This document shows positions 44,361 through 57,354 of a DNA stretch of 64,000 bases, piece by piece. The stretch is from contig OY829329.1 in the NCBI GenBank assembly GCA_963691655.1, positions 14,770,708 to 14,834,707 on the forward strand, given 5' to 3'. A program made the translations under genes and the position numbers. The stretch's first letter is position 1. The number at the start of each line of letters is the position of its first letter. Origin of the DNA: Toxonevra muliebris. Taxonomy: Eukaryota; Arthropoda; Insecta; Diptera; Pallopteridae. The notes under the pieces are model-generated. The model had not been told where the DNA came from. It made no database searches and worked only from the letters and a program-made list of their open reading frames with translations.

Positions 44361-45490
44361 TCACACATTTCAAATAAACGCTCGAACTGAATCGAAATTA
44401 TTCGTGTCAAACCATTTGCTTTTATAATTATAGTATTTTAATGGCTCCGAAATTACTGAAGTGGAATATTGTAAGCTAAAGCCAACAAGAAGAAACGCAC
44501 ACACACACACACACACATACATACAACTTTAACAACCGCCAGCGTTATTCTTCCACTAGAAAGATATAAATACGAATACGATTATATTTAACTCAATACA
44601 TACATAGTAAAGAGAGAGAGAGAGCACTTGGATCATCCTACATAAATTTGAATGTATAGATGTAGGTGCTCTACTTTTGTATCCTTCAAATGCTAACTAC
44701 AACAACAACAACGGGAATAACATCGACATCTAGTTACTTTCTAACCAAAAACTCGAAGAATTTCCTGCAATCTGTTGCCGCTGTTATTTATCTAAAAACT
44801 TTTCTTGTTAATGCAATGCAAATACAAGTGTCAATTTTAATTACTTTCGTTTGTGTGTATGTGTGTGTGTGTGGCAATGTGAAAGTGGTTGAAATTAATT
44901 TTACTTTTTGTTGGTTTTTTTTTTTGCAATTTCCACAAAGCGAAATACAAAAAATAACATTACTACTACTTGGAATTGTAAGTCAAAGGAAGAAAAATAT
45001 ATACACAAATACACACACATACTTAAATAAAAGAGAATACATAGATACAGTTACTCTATTACTATGTATGTATTTGTGCTGATTGGATACGTTGCATAGT
45101 ACTGTATCTGGAATGTCCTTGCTGCTAATCAATTTCTGAATTGAAGAGAAATTGACTTTTGGTTCCTTTTTATGTGTTTTTTTTTGGAATACTTTAATTA
45201 AGATTTAAGCTTTTGATTATAGTAGTATTTTCTTTTAACTTGACTTATTGATATGAAGAGGTAGAGGTTTGAATGTAGAGGTTTGGTTTTTTGTGTTACT
45301 ATTTCTTTGAATGCTGAAAAGCCTCTGTCTGGATATGTAATTAGAAATTCAGTTTTCTTTTAGGCAAGTACTTTAACTGTAGGTACATAATCTCATATGA
45401 GTAGATAGTAATAAAGAAATTAATGAATGAATTTAAATTGTAATGACATAATTCTTAAATTCGCTCAAACTTGTAGAGATATATTAATAA
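44361..45490. other. Intergenic DNA with CA/GT microsatellites
   Basis: A (CA)n run at 44498-44517, a GA run at 44613-44625 and a (GT)n run at 44850-44875. The 138-codon frame at 44666-45082 is open by chance across CAA, GT and poly-T tracts, with Cys/Val and Phe runs, and I do not accept it as a gene. Confidence 0.5.
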
Positions 45491-45494
45491 TTAC

Positions 45495-47790
45495 TGAACC
45501 AAAATCAGACAAAATTGTAGACCAAAAATTGAGCCAAAACACAGACTTAACTTATGACCAAAACTTAGACAGAAAGTCAGATCAAAACTGAGCCCAAAAG
45601 TTAAACCAAAAATCAGACCCGAATTTCACCCAAAAATAAAACCAAAATTTAGACTTCAATTTAGACCAACTAACAAACCGAAATTCAAACCCCAATTCAT
45701 ATAAAAGATCTGATCAAAATTTAGACAAAAACTCAAATTAAAAATCGAACCAAATTCAGATAAATTTTAAACCAAATTTAGACCAAAAATTTGACCAAAA
45801 ATCACACCAAATTCTAAGTAAAAATCAGACTAAATTCTGACCAAAACTTAAACCGAAAACCAAAAAGAGATTCAGACCAAAATTCTGAACAAAATTTAGA
45901 CTAAAATTCAAGCCAAATTTCAATCCAAATTTCAGATTAAATTTAGACCAAAATCTGACCCAACTTAGACCGAAAGTTTGTCCTTAAATTGAGCCCACAA
46001 GTCAAACCAAAAATTAGACCCAATTCACATCTAAAATTACACCAAAAATCAGACTAAACTCTTGCCAATTTGGGTCCAAAAATCAATCTAAAATTTAGAC
46101 TAAATTTTAATCCAAGTATCTGAACAAAAATCAAATAAAATTCTCAACAAAATTCAAACTAAAATTCACATCAAAACTGAGCAGGAGATTCCATTTCTGT
46201 GTTCAAAAATTAGTCCAGAACTTAGACTACAATTCAGTCCAAATACCAGACCAAAAATAAAATCAAATTCTGGACAAAACTCAAACCAAACTCAAAGTTT
46301 GACCAAAACTGTCCTGAAAATTAATTCAAAAACTAGAAGAAGATCAAAATTTAGAAGAAGTTAAAACAACAATCACGCCGAAATTCAAACCCCAGTTCTG
46401 ATAAAAAATCTGACCAGAACTTAAACCAAAACTCACATTTAAAATTGAACCAAATCTGACCCAACTTAGACCGAAAGTGTGTCCTTAAATTGAGACCACA
46501 AGTCAAACCAAAAATTAGACCCATATCCGGATAAAATATCAAATTATAAATCACATCTAAAATTAGAACAAAAATCAGACTAAACTCTTACCAATTTGGG
46601 TCCAAAATTCAATCTAAAATTTAGACTAAAGTTTAGTTTAAGTTTCTGGACTAAAATCAAATAAAATTCTCAAAAAAAAATTCAAACCATAAGTCAGATC
46701 AAAACTTAGCCGAAGATATCATTTATGTGTTCAAAAGTTAGTCCAAAATTTAGACCAAATTTCAGCCAAAGTATCAGGCTAAAAATAAAACAAAATTCAG
46801 AACAAAACTCAAACCAAAAATCAGACCAAAACTGAACCGAAAATTAGAACAAAAACCAGAATAAAATTTATAAAAATTTAGACCAACAAAAAAAAAAACC
46901 GAAATTGATACAAAATCTGAACAGAACTTAGTACAAAACTCACATTTAAAATTGAATCAAATTCAGACCAAGTTTAGACCAATTTTAGACCAAAAATCCC
47001 CAAAAATAATCAGTAAAAATTAGACCAAGTTCTGATCAAAATTTAAACCAAAAATCAAACAGAAATTTAGACCAAAATTTTAACCACAAATGAAAGCAAT
47101 TGGATTATGAATTCGGTAAGTAATTCGGTTTGAAATTCGGTCTGGAATTTGGTTTGAAATTCGATCTGGACTTCGGTTTGAAATTCGATCTGGAATTCGA
47201 TTTGGAATTCGGTCTGATTTTGGTTCAAGTTCTGGTCTGAAGTTTAATCTGAAATTTTGGTCAAAACTTGGATTTAAATTTTGGTATAATTGTTAGCTCA
47301 AATTTTGGTCTAAAATTTTTTCAGAATTTTGTTCGATTTTTCATGTGGTCGGTTTGACATTTGTTCTGAAATTGGTTAAATTTTCGGTCTGAAATTTGAT
47401 TTGAATTTTGGAATAAATTTTAGTCGGGTGTTTGGTTAATATTTGGTCTGAAGTGTGGCTAAATTTTGTTTCTGCATTTTAATTTGATTGTTGGATTAAT
47501 TTGGTTCACTCTTGGGCTGGATTTTAATTAAATATTTTCATCTGAACTTTATTCTGATTTTTGGCTTAATAAAATTTGCCAATTTGGTTTGAGTCTTAGC
47601 CCGAATTACGATTTGATTTTTGGTAAGAGTTTTGGTATAATTTTTGTCACAATTTTGCCTAATTTTTTTATTGAATTTTGTTTGATTTTTTTTTTTCTAA
47701 CTAGATTTTGGTTTGAATTTTTGTAGAAGTTTCGCTTTGAGTTTTGGTCTAAAGTTGGTCACATTTTTTTTTTAGTATTTTGGTCCCTCT
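45495..47790. repeat. Second satellite in fold-back arrangement (strand switch near 47105)
   Basis: 45495-47095 carries 'gaccaaaa' type units in the plus orientation; 47110-47790 carries the reverse complement ('aattcggtttgaaattcggt', 'ttttggtctgaagttt'). Within the left arm a block is repeated: 'cttagaccgaaagt.tgtcc' occurs near 45965 and 46463, and the phrase 'ctaaactctt.ccaatttggg' follows in both, about 495 bp apart. No coding is seen. Confidence 0.8.
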
Positions 47791-49535
47791 AAGTTTCTAG
47801 TTCGCAACTGCTTCTTACCCATTATTGCACCTCATTAAAGAAAGCATCAAAATATAATTTTTACACAGTTTTACTGTGTATGTATGTATGTATGTATGAA
47901 TTTCGTTACTGTTTGCTTGTAGTTTACTGTTAGCAATATGTCAGAGTATCATCGAAAGGAAATACTATATTTTTCTTTTAAGATCGTATCTCATTTGCAT
48001 TTATTACCAAATAATTACATAGTATCTACTCCTGCCTCTATTTTGTCTTCATATATTTATTTATTTCTACACACAAGCACTTACATACAAACGTACATGC
48101 CTATATATAAATGTATATGTATGACGGATATCACAATGGCACAAGATGTTGTTTGCAATTTACAAAGTTGCTTAAAGCAATAACTTGTGTGAAAGTGTAT
48201 CTATGTATGTCGTAAATGAGTGTATATGTGTATGTATGTGTGTGTATGTTTGTATTTGTGTGAAAATAATTATTCATGATGTTTTGCTTCTGCTGCTCCT
48301 TCACTCACTCACTCTCTCTCACTCTCTTTCTCTCTGTGTTTTTAGGGAAAACAAATATGAATGAATTGCATATGAAGGCTGTCATCATAACAAAAAGGAA
48401 ATCTTTTAAGGAAACAATATTAGATAGGATATGAAACATTATGATATTTCTTTGAAGAGAATATTCACACATACACATACACACACTCATATGATTATAT
48501 ATATACAAAACAAAAAAGAATAACAAACAACAATAATAAAAAAACAATGAATGTATAATACACAAACAAATGCACCCATACATACATACATACTTTCATA
48601 TACATATATATAGATATGACCAAGATAACAAATTTGTCAGCTTTTACAAATACATTTGCAAATGTTTGTAAATGTGAGAAATGACAGCTGTTAAAATAGT
48701 AAAATTGATATTTATGGTTAAACATATACACACAAACAAACATAAAGAAACATATTCACACACACATGCACATACATATATGAATATCTTCATATAAGTG
48801 CATGTATGTATATGTTTCATCTATAAAAACAAATTGAGGATATGTCTTGGCTTATCATTTTAATTAGTTTCATATGGTTTTTATTATCCTTATATAATAT
48901 TCTTCAACTTATTTCACACAAAAATCAGTAGTGAGAAAGAGAAAGAAATAGAGAGAGAGAGAGTGAGAGAGAGAGACCGGAAGAGAGGAATAGTTAGGTT
49001 TAATGCATGTTTGTGTATAAGTTTTGAAAACCTTTTTTTTTTTGCACACTTTTCCTTGGCTTCATAAATCAGTGCTTAAATATATTCAATAACTTTTTGT
49101 TGACCTGATTACATTGATGCTCGATTGTCTTTATAGATAGTGATGATGAAATTTGTCAATATTTGTAAGAAAGTTGCAACATAATTAGAAATTTGTAAAG
49201 CATATTATTTTCCTCTATTCCTATTCCTATGGCTGGTGTGATCAAATTTCGGATATTACACTATGCGACAAAATTCGATTTGTTAACTTTGACTTGGAAA
49301 TTGTGTAAGGCGTTACTAATTACTAAGAGTTCTTCTAAGTAATGCTATATTCACAGTTTTTCTCGGTTAGTAAATTTAAAAGTTGTTCTTTAATTTGAAT
49401 TTTCCATCCTGGAACAGAACATAAAAAGTTTAAAAATTATTTAAAATTAATAAACATTATCAGATCTATGAAAATTTAAGGGTATTTAAAAAAAAAAATA
49501 CTAAAAAGTTTTGTACTATTTTTTTTGGAATTTTT
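47791..49535. other. Intergenic DNA with simple repeats
   Basis: Contains (GTAT)n at 47877-47897, CT-rich tracts at 48301-48332, CA-rich tracts near 48470 and 48750, and a GA tract at 48953-48976. The open frames on the minus strand at 48305-48743 run across these tracts. No gene is supported. Confidence 0.5.
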
Positions 49536-49539
49536 TCTT

Positions 49540-51080
49540 CCCAGATGGCGCTTTAGAAACTACGAAATTTAAGAAAATATTTAAAAATAATAAAGGTAAA
49601 GATGAAGAGGGAAGAGGGATGGGGAGGGATCAAGAAAGGACATGTGCTTTCCATAAAAACAAACTCCATAATATTTTAAATACGACAACCTAACTTTATA
49701 TTGCTAATCTTCTCTTTTCAATTTTTAATTGAATTTTTGAAATTGTTATTGAACGAGGTAAAAAAAAAAAATTAAATTTCATTTTAATTTTAATTTTTAA
49801 AATTCAAATAAAAACCGAAAAAATACGCCATTCAAGACGAAATTTCGCAGTCATACTGATAATACTATGGAGATTTTTTTTTTGCAAAAATCATATACCC
49901 TTGTCCACCTCCTACCATTCCAAACCATCTCTCACTTTTCTTTCATCATTATCTTTATTTTTTTCTTTTTCTATAAATATAACTACTACCAAAGCTCCAT
50001 CTGGTGGTTAAAAAATTCCAAATAATATTTTTAAAAATTTTATAGCATTTTTGCTTTCAAATGAGACCAAATATTCAAAGATCGGATAATGTTTTCTGTT
50101 TTTTTAGTAATTTTGAAAATTTCTGAACTCAGTCGGGGTAGGACAAAATTTTCAAATAGAAAAAATTCCGAGCTCTACTAAACTAAATCTAAATCCATGT
50201 CAGAAATACATATGGCAAAGTGTTATTATTTAAAATATTAGCAATAAAACGGTCTTATTTAAGGTCTCCTTTCCATTTTTAATTGAGTTTTTAAAATTAA
50301 AATGGAACGAAGAAAAAAAAAGAAATGTGTAAAAATTTAAAAATTTATAAATTCAAATAAAAATAGAAAAAATACGTTTTTTAAGTTAAAATTTTACAGA
50401 CAAATTGTATAGAATTATGCAAATTTTTTATGTAATAACATCTTTTTCTAAAGACTTAAGGAAAATTTATAGTGGATAAATAATAGATAGAAATTAAAAC
50501 CAAATGTCACGTCGGAGTCGTGTGAGGTTTCATTATATGTGTGAGTTTATAAGCATGTGTTTTATTATATATTTTACTTTAAGCCTAAAAGTATGCAACA
50601 CATAATTTCTACATCAAAAATGGTTGTGGAATATACTTACATATCAATGGAATATTGAAACATATCAAAAATTGTTTTTTTTTATTTTGGTTTATAGTTT
50701 ATTCTTTCCTAATTGAAATTGCAAAATAATATCAACATTAGGCGATGTAGACGTGCAAAAAGTAAATAAAAAGCATTGAAAAGAGAAAATGAAAAATTTT
50801 ATAAAAACCCGCGGTTGCACTTTTATCACTTCAATTGACGAGTGCAGAAGGTGCTCATTTTAGTTTTTTTTTTGAAAATCACATGCTCTTTGCCCACGTC
50901 CAACCCCTTCACACCCTCTCCGTCTCTCGGTTCATCGTTATCTTCCTTTTTTACTTTCTCCGCAAATAAAACTACTTTCAACGCGCCATCTGGTGGTTAA
51001 AAATAATCCACAAAATACGGCCAAAATTTTAGCATTTCATTCCTTTTCAAATAAGTCCAAATGTGTGAAGATCCAATAAT
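49540..51080. repeat. Diverged dispersed repeat, two direct copies
   Basis: A module 'caatttttaattgaattttt' ... 'attcaaataaaaa.c.gaaaaaatacg' ... 'ccatctggtggttaaaaa' ... 'atgttttc' appears at about 49717-50110 and again, with an insertion, at about 50272-51095. The second copy includes 'gacgagtgcagaaggtgctc' (50837-50856), which recurs inverted near 63483-63500 with flanking similarity ('ttgaaaagagaaaatgaaaa'). A module with three copies in 14 kb indicates a dispersed element of unknown family. Confidence 0.65.
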
Positions 51081-51095
51081 GTTTTCTTTTTTTTA

Positions 51096-51680
51096 TTAAT
51101 ATTTAAACTTTTAGCTGCAGGAAAAAAATTTTAACTTGGCTAATCGAAAAATCTTTAAAGCTATATCAAAAAAATATGTCACTGTATGTTATTATTGAAA
51201 AAAAAATATTTATATATCTAACACCGTTAAATTATTATTAGGAGACCATATAAACCTTGGTCACGCTATGATTGATCATTGGTAAAAAACGAAAGTCCAA
51301 CGAGGTCTGCCACTTTTTTGACGAACTGACTCAAACTAATTTGATACTTCTTAAGGCCTAAGGAAGAGTTCATAAAGTACCGTTATGATTTTTTACACAA
51401 AGTAAAGCATTATTTCTTATTGCAATATATTCCAAAAGGAAATAAATTTCGCAGTGATTAAAAATGCAACCCTGCTTCATGTGAATTAGCAATCTCAAAA
51501 GAGAATTTTCATATGACTGATATCAGTTTTTGCTCCACTATCGCCAGGGCAAATGAGAGAGCTGGGAACTCCATTACGGCCTCTCTAACATACCTAGTCT
51601 TAGGGTCTATTATAATTTAATCTATGGTCTATTAGAAGTTTATAAATTCAAGTACTTAATATTTGTCTCATAGTGAGCTT
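51096..51680. other. Intergenic DNA without recognisable gene
   Basis: No open frame of note, no repeat recognised. Confidence 0.4.
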
Positions 51681-51689
51681 TGTCTAGTT

Positions 51690-52255
51690 TTTCACTACCC
51701 GAAACAAACCTTCCAATTTTTCACGATAGCACGCCCGAAACATTGCCGCCAGCCTCATCTTTGAAGAAATATGGTTCAATGATCCCTTCGGCGTGTAAAC
51801 CGGACCAAACTAAACTCTTTGCGGTTGTAATGGAGTCTCTAAGATTACCTGCGGATTTTCATCCCTGTAAATATGGAAATTTTGTTTATTTATGCATACC
51901 CGTTCCGCCAAGAAATATGGTTCAATGATCCCTTCGGCGTGTAAGCCGGACCAAACTAAACTCTTTGCGGTTGCAATGGAATCTCTAAGATTACCTGCGG
52001 ATTTTCATCCCTGTAAATATGGCAATTTTGTTTATTTGCATACCCGTTCCGCCAAAAATGAGCCGGATCGCTGAAGACGATTTTGCGATAAAACAGAGAG
52101 TCGTTAGAGCCCAATCTGCCAACGCACGTCGTGCGCGTCGCTGAATCGAATCTTCGTTCACGCTAGTGTTCGTTGAAGGCACACTTTTGGGTGTACGCAC
52201 AGTATGAGCACGTTCTAGATGAGTATTGTCCCAAACAGTATGCGAAGACATGAAT
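51690..52255 (-). pseudogene. IS630/Tc1-type transposase relic with internal duplication
   Basis: On the minus strand the relic begins near 52220 with 'AHTVRTPKSV' and 'NEDSIQRRAR', typical of the first helix-turn-helix of this transposase lineage, then jumps to 'ADWAL' (a deletion of several dozen codons). After a frame change it reads 'VFSDPAHFWRNGYANKQNCH' and 'IYRDENPQVILEIPLQPQRV', where family members have FSDEAHF; the glutamate is replaced by proline and the catalytic aspartate remains. The segment encoding 'WRNGYANKQN' to 'QPQRV' is duplicated in tandem (51764-51909 and 51910-52053, 146 and 144 bp). The tail 'EPYFFKDEAGGNV' follows at about 51735-51775. The second and third catalytic residues are absent, so it is a dead fragment. 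Confidence 0.8.
51764..52053. repeat. 146-bp tandem duplication inside a transposase relic
   Basis: Two adjacent copies starting at 'aagaaatatgg' (51764 and 51910) with very few substitutions and one 2-bp deletion in the second. The duplication boundary falls in 'cgttccgcca', present at both copy ends. It postdates the decay of the gene, since both copies share the stop in the minus-strand reading. Confidence 0.88.
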
Positions 52256-52259
52256 CGAT

Positions 52260-52828
52260 CTATAGTTTTGCATATAAACTGCTCAGATTGAGAATAATGT
52301 GAACCGTAAATCAGATGCAGTACGAAGTGAGTTTCGTACAGACACCGCGGTTATTGGAAAAAAAAAAACATTTCCATAATTTTTAAACATTGTTTGAGTG
52401 TAATTCTTTGCATGGTAATTTCCCAAAGCAAATTTCCAATCGAAAGTTCTATCACTCTATCTTATAACACCTCAAAGGCGAGTAGGAGTGGTTGGAAAAG
52501 TCCCAGATTTTATTCTAATAGAGCAAATCTGACTACAAGATCGAAATAAGTGAACACGAATTTCCACAAAAACGAGTGATTTAATTTTTTATGGTGTTCA
52601 CTGCGTAATTGTGAACACGACAGGTTCATCCAAACGGGAAAAGAGGAGAGGGTTTTGGGGATAATTATCCTTAGTCCATAACACTATACAAAACCGAAAA
52701 AATTTCTAAGCTCTCATATGGTTTTTCTAGAGTTATTTTCTATGCTGACCACGAATCCATAAACATTTTTTTCGGGTCAGGTCTAAGTTGTGTGATATCG
52801 ACGATTTTATATTTTTTTAAGAAATGGT
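52260..52828. other. Intergenic DNA without recognisable gene
   Basis: Moderately complex sequence; the phrases 'gtgaacacgaa' (52552) and 'gtgaacacgacag' (52612) repeat at a short distance. No coding is supported. Confidence 0.4.
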
Positions 52829-52829
52829 A

Positions 52830-53405
52830 AAGTACATGGAAAAAATTTTTTTTTAGATTTTTATGTTTTCTACACGTTTTATGAGTTTTTATAACGTTTT
52901 CAACAAAAAAAATTTTTCGACCCAAATTTTTCAAAAAAAAATCATAAGGGGGGGTGCATGGAAAAAAAATTGTTTTTCCGATTTTTTATGTTTTCTACAC
53001 GTTTTATGAGTTTTTATAGCGTTTTCAACAAAAAAGAATTTTTCGACCTAAAATTTAAAAAAAAAACCATGAGGGAGGGAGCATGGAAAAAATTTTTTTT
53101 TCGATTTTTTATGTTTTCTGCACGTTTAATGAGTTTTTATAGCGTTTTCAACAAAAAAAATTTTTCGACCCAAATTTTTCAAAAAAAATCATGACGGAGG
53201 GAGCATGGAAAAAAAATTTGTTTTTTTCAATTTTTTATGTTTTCTACACGTTTTATGAGTTTTTATAACGTTTTCAAAAAAGAAAATTTTTTCGACCGAA
53301 ATTTAAAAAAAAAAATTCATGAGGGAGGTACATCGATTTTTTATGTTTTCTACACATTTTATGAGTTTTTACAACGTTTCAACATAAACAATTTTTCAAA
53401 AAATA
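52830..53405. repeat. Tandem repeat, ~122-bp unit, about 4.5 copies
   Basis: Each unit holds 'catggaaaaaa', a poly-T stretch, 'ttttttatgttttctacacg', 'ttttatgagtttttat', 'cgttttcaacaaaaa', 'tttttcgacc' and 'tcatgagggaggg'. Units start near 52835, 52956, 53080, 53203 and 53325. The frames open across it are repeat translations. Confidence 0.88.
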
Positions 53406-54790
53406 TTGTTGTGCAGTCAATAAACCAATTTTCTTTCATATTTCGCCAATCCACCGATTTTGAACTGAGTAAGATTAGGTTAGTGACTGAAGAGAGACTT
53501 AAGCCTGAACTGCCCATTGTTATACCACATAATTAGTTGAGTTGAGTTGTTTGATGAATGGATTGGGTCAACCTAATTTCTTTCACATTTATTCGTTTAT
53601 TCTCTTTTGCATCATAAAAAAAACTGCCCATCCATATTAAGTAAATCTAACTAAATGTTATTACAACTTTTAACTTAACTCTTCTTCATGCATCAAAGGA
53701 TTCTTATTTATGTACACACCAAGGGTTAATTACTTACTACTTTTCAGTAACAGCAGTGCACTGTGTGTTTATTCTGCAGTTTATTTTCCTATATTTTTTT
53801 TTTTCGTTTTTGTTTTTTAGCTTTTTGATAATATTTAAGTGTAATTGCAAAAGTTTTTACTTTATCACAAGTTTCTTCTTCTTTAACTACTTATGTATAT
53901 TGTAATTTTAGCTGGTCACATAATCGTAATTACAATGTTTTAGTTAAGTAGTAACTTGAAAGGGAAAAAAGTTTAAGCAAAAGCGAGCTCAGCTCTTCTT
54001 TAATTTCCATTTGACATTAAAATTGCACAAAAGAGAAAAAATATTTAAAAAAAAATATTTAAATAAAGTGACAGAGAGACAGTAAGTAAGTAGTTTATTT
54101 TCTGAAATTGTATAAATACGGAAGTACTCTCAATAGTTTTTACTTTAGATTTCCACTTACTTTAGTTATTAACAATAATTGAGATGTGAAGAACTTTGAA
54201 AACTTAGAAAAAAAGTGAATTCTTGTCTCGTGTAAAATAGGACGGAAAAAAGCATCTCATCACTTTGTCAAAGGGTTTTCTTAGCTTCGAGCCATTAGAC
54301 TATAGAAATAAAAATCCAAGAGAAAATTATTTGAGCTTTGAGTCAAAAAGTTTTTAATCTAATTTCGAATTTCTAAATTATTGTCCTCATACGAGAGCAA
54401 AACCCCATGCGAGGGTTAACTTTAAATGGAAAAAAAATTCAAATTTATCAAAGAAACTACAAAATAAAACTAATTTAATGAAAAATTATTGAAACCTAAA
54501 AAGAAATACACGAAAGAGGGTGGCAAACCATAGCAATACATAAAATAACATACCTCAACAAATTTTGAAATATTCTTAACAACTCTGCAATTGCTACAAA
54601 AGCAAACATATCTACACACTATGTACACTATACTACACACTTCCAAGACACCAAAAGAAACTTCGTGTTGTCGGTAATCAAACTGCACTTGAAAAAAACA
54701 AAAAACAAACGAAAAGCCAAACGTCAAAAGCAAAGTATAAATTAAAAAAACACTAAGTTTGTGAGGGCACACTTTGAGAAAAACATGTAT
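53406..54790. other. AT-rich intergenic DNA
   Basis: No gene is supported. The minus frame 54470-54772 (100 codons) is hydrophobic and cysteine-rich but has no start context, splice partner or family match that I recognise; it remains a weak candidate only. Confidence 0.4.
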
Positions 54791-54792
54791 TT

Positions 54793-54920
54793 CCTTGTAC
54801 TTGTAGTTGTACTTGTAGTTGTAGTTGTAGTTGTACTTGTACTTGTACTTGTACTTGTACTTGTACTTGTACTTGTACTTGTACTTGTACTTGTACTTGT
54901 ACTTGTACTTGTACTTGTAC
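54793..54920. repeat. (TTGTAC)n hexanucleotide microsatellite
   Basis: Perfect 'ttgtac' units run from 54831 to 54920 (15 copies), preceded by variants with 'ttgtag'. The perfect portion suggests recent slippage. The valine/leucine frame over it is not a gene. Confidence 0.93.
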
Positions 54921-57350
54921 AGATACCTGAAATTTTACAACTTTAGTTCAAATCCCCTTACCCTTGTGGTTTTCTCAAGAATGTAGATTCTTTGCGCTCC
55001 GTACTGAAATGATAAATTGTTGGCAGGAGCCGAAAATCATAGCATATTTCGCTAAGTGTATTACATAAAAGCATTACTCTAGTTGTTACTTTTCTTCTTC
55101 TACAACTTTTTGTGTTGCTTCTACAAATTGCATATAAATTCTACTCATTGACGGTAATATACATAAAATTTATGTATATGAAATTTTCATTTTTGCAAAT
55201 TTGTATTTGCAAAGAAACGACTTCATCATATGCCACTCATAGTAAATAGTACGACAACGAATATGGCAGACAAGCAGGCAAGCGGGTAAATAGAGGGGCA
55301 GGCAGTCAGTCATTCAGCAAGGAAGCTCAACTACAGCCTGCCAGCCTAACTGCAAGTATGTTGGCGGTATATCGCGGGCGGTGGTAATTTTTCTCTCTCT
55401 CCCTCTCTCCCTCTCTCTGGTGCAAGTAGTAAAAACCACAACGTAAAAAAGGAAACAGAAAAAAATGAATGCGCTCCTTCGTGTTGTTGAGGATCGAGTC
55501 TCACTAGCACCTGCAACTATGTCAGGCTGCCAACTTCAAAACGAAAGTTATTTGTTTGCTTCTTCTTCTACTTTCTTCTATTTTTTTTTTGTTTGTTTGA
55601 TATGAAACTCTTGATTTTATTTAAATTGTAAATTTGCATGCCTCTTGCAATTTATTAAGGTATAGTATTTGTAAATTAACAAAAATTGTATATATTTATT
55701 TACGTCTTTTTTTTTTGTGCCTGAATGTTGACAGGAATATTAATGTAATGTCAGATTAAATGTAGGTAGTTCGTTGCAGGTATGTAGTAGTATTCGTAGT
55801 TAATGGCAGCCAGCCAGCTAGCCCGGCAGCTTCTTATCATATTCGTACTTCATTAAGGAAATATGATTTACTTGCTGCCATTACGTAATTTTTTGTGGGA
55901 TCAAAGGAAGTTTGAGTGTATTAAAAAATAGAAAAATCACTGCGAAAAACAAGTTTAAATATGTCTGGGAATCACTGAAAATCAATTTTGAGTATTTACA
56001 GAAATCCTTAGTATTTAAATAAATCACAAGCCTAAAAGTATGCAATACTTTCAACTGAACTTTTTTGTTACAATCTTAAGCTTATTTGGTACAGCGTCGT
56101 TATCTGTAACAATGTCTACCTACGTATTGATTTTCACAAATTCCACACACGTGAGCGTCTTTATTCCAACTACACAACACTTCTTATTTCTTCTGGCCTA
56201 CTTACTTAATATGTTTCCATTATAATATGGTTATATACATCTTGACACATTTTCTGTTGTATATAACTAAGTATGCTCTTAAAAACTTAAATATTGACAT
56301 TACTTCTGGTTTATACATTGCAAAGCACATGAAGTTTCCTCATGTACTTATTATTTACTTTAAGTAGCAATTACAGTTCAATAAGTTATCTACTTCAATT
56401 ATGATTCAATTGCGAGTTGTTTGGAAAACAAATATATGTAGAAATAGTAAATAGTAGATATAGTACAAGTTTACACTGAGAGAAAAATTCATATGGAATA
56501 AAAAATAATAAAGACTTTGATTGCAATATAGGGGACAAATGTCCCCTGTCTAAACATTTTACTATCCTAGCCACATTTTCAAAACAATTCTATCTACTCT
56601 GCGAAAAAACAATTGATGTAGCATTAAGAATATGATTATATAGTCTCAAAGTCCTATTAGATCATCTTACTGTCAAAATATAATAATTTTTAACACGAAT
56701 GTGCAAAAACACTATTTCCAGCTGTTTGAGGACGGCCAATCAAATTTGAAGAGATATCATTTCTTACGTCTGCCAAACCATTTACAATTATGGGATAGTA
56801 TTCACACTGCATTGCAGGTCAACCGAGAAGTTCTAGAAGTATAGACCTGTAAGAAGCAATGATCTCAACAGCAGTACCAAAACTGAGATAGTCAGATTAG
56901 CTGCTGTCACTATAGATTACTTGCACCATGTATAAGGATTGGGTAACAAGTTTAATAAGCTGTAAGGTTGACAGCAAGAACAAAACACTAGCTTTGTATC
57001 TATTCGAACAGTTGGAATGCGCTGGGAAGATCAGTGAAAGAAATGGGTTTGATTTGGATGGTAAATTACCTTGTGCTTTAGGCGAATTTTTGCTGATCAG
57101 GAATCTGATGTCGGTTGTTTTACTGGTCCTGAAATTCCCAAAACTTTATTAGTTATTCGAGGAAAAAATAGTCCAAAAATTATAGTTTCAGTAAGAGTTA
57201 TTCGTTACGAAATCGTGACCATGTTTTACTCCGACAGAACAAACTGTTCAGGATAGTATTCAACGTTCTATTACCGAATATTCCATTGTTCACGTCAATC
57301 GAGATTATTTGAATGGCCCGCCACAGTACTTCCTCTCCCCCGACAGTATC
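54921..57350. other. Intergenic DNA; possible old element near the right end
   Basis: Simple repeats include 'ggcagg...caggcag' at 55267-55305 and CT tracts at 55392-55418. A hairpin 'ggggaca-aa-tgtcccc' lies at 56531-56546. From about 56710 to 57350 the composition becomes more mixed, and the frames at 56928-57152 and 57071-57256 have protein-like composition, but I recognise no domain. This could be the relic of an element into which the following minisatellite grew. Confidence 0.4.
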
Positions 57351-57354
57351 CTGA

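Noticed and set aside
44666..45082. 138-codon open frame, plus strand
   Set aside because: It crosses CAA, GT and poly-T tracts (threonine, Val/Cys and Phe runs); there is no domain, start context or splice partner.
54761..54946. Valine/leucine-rich frame resembling a membrane segment
   Set aside because: It is the translation of the (TTGTAC)n microsatellite.
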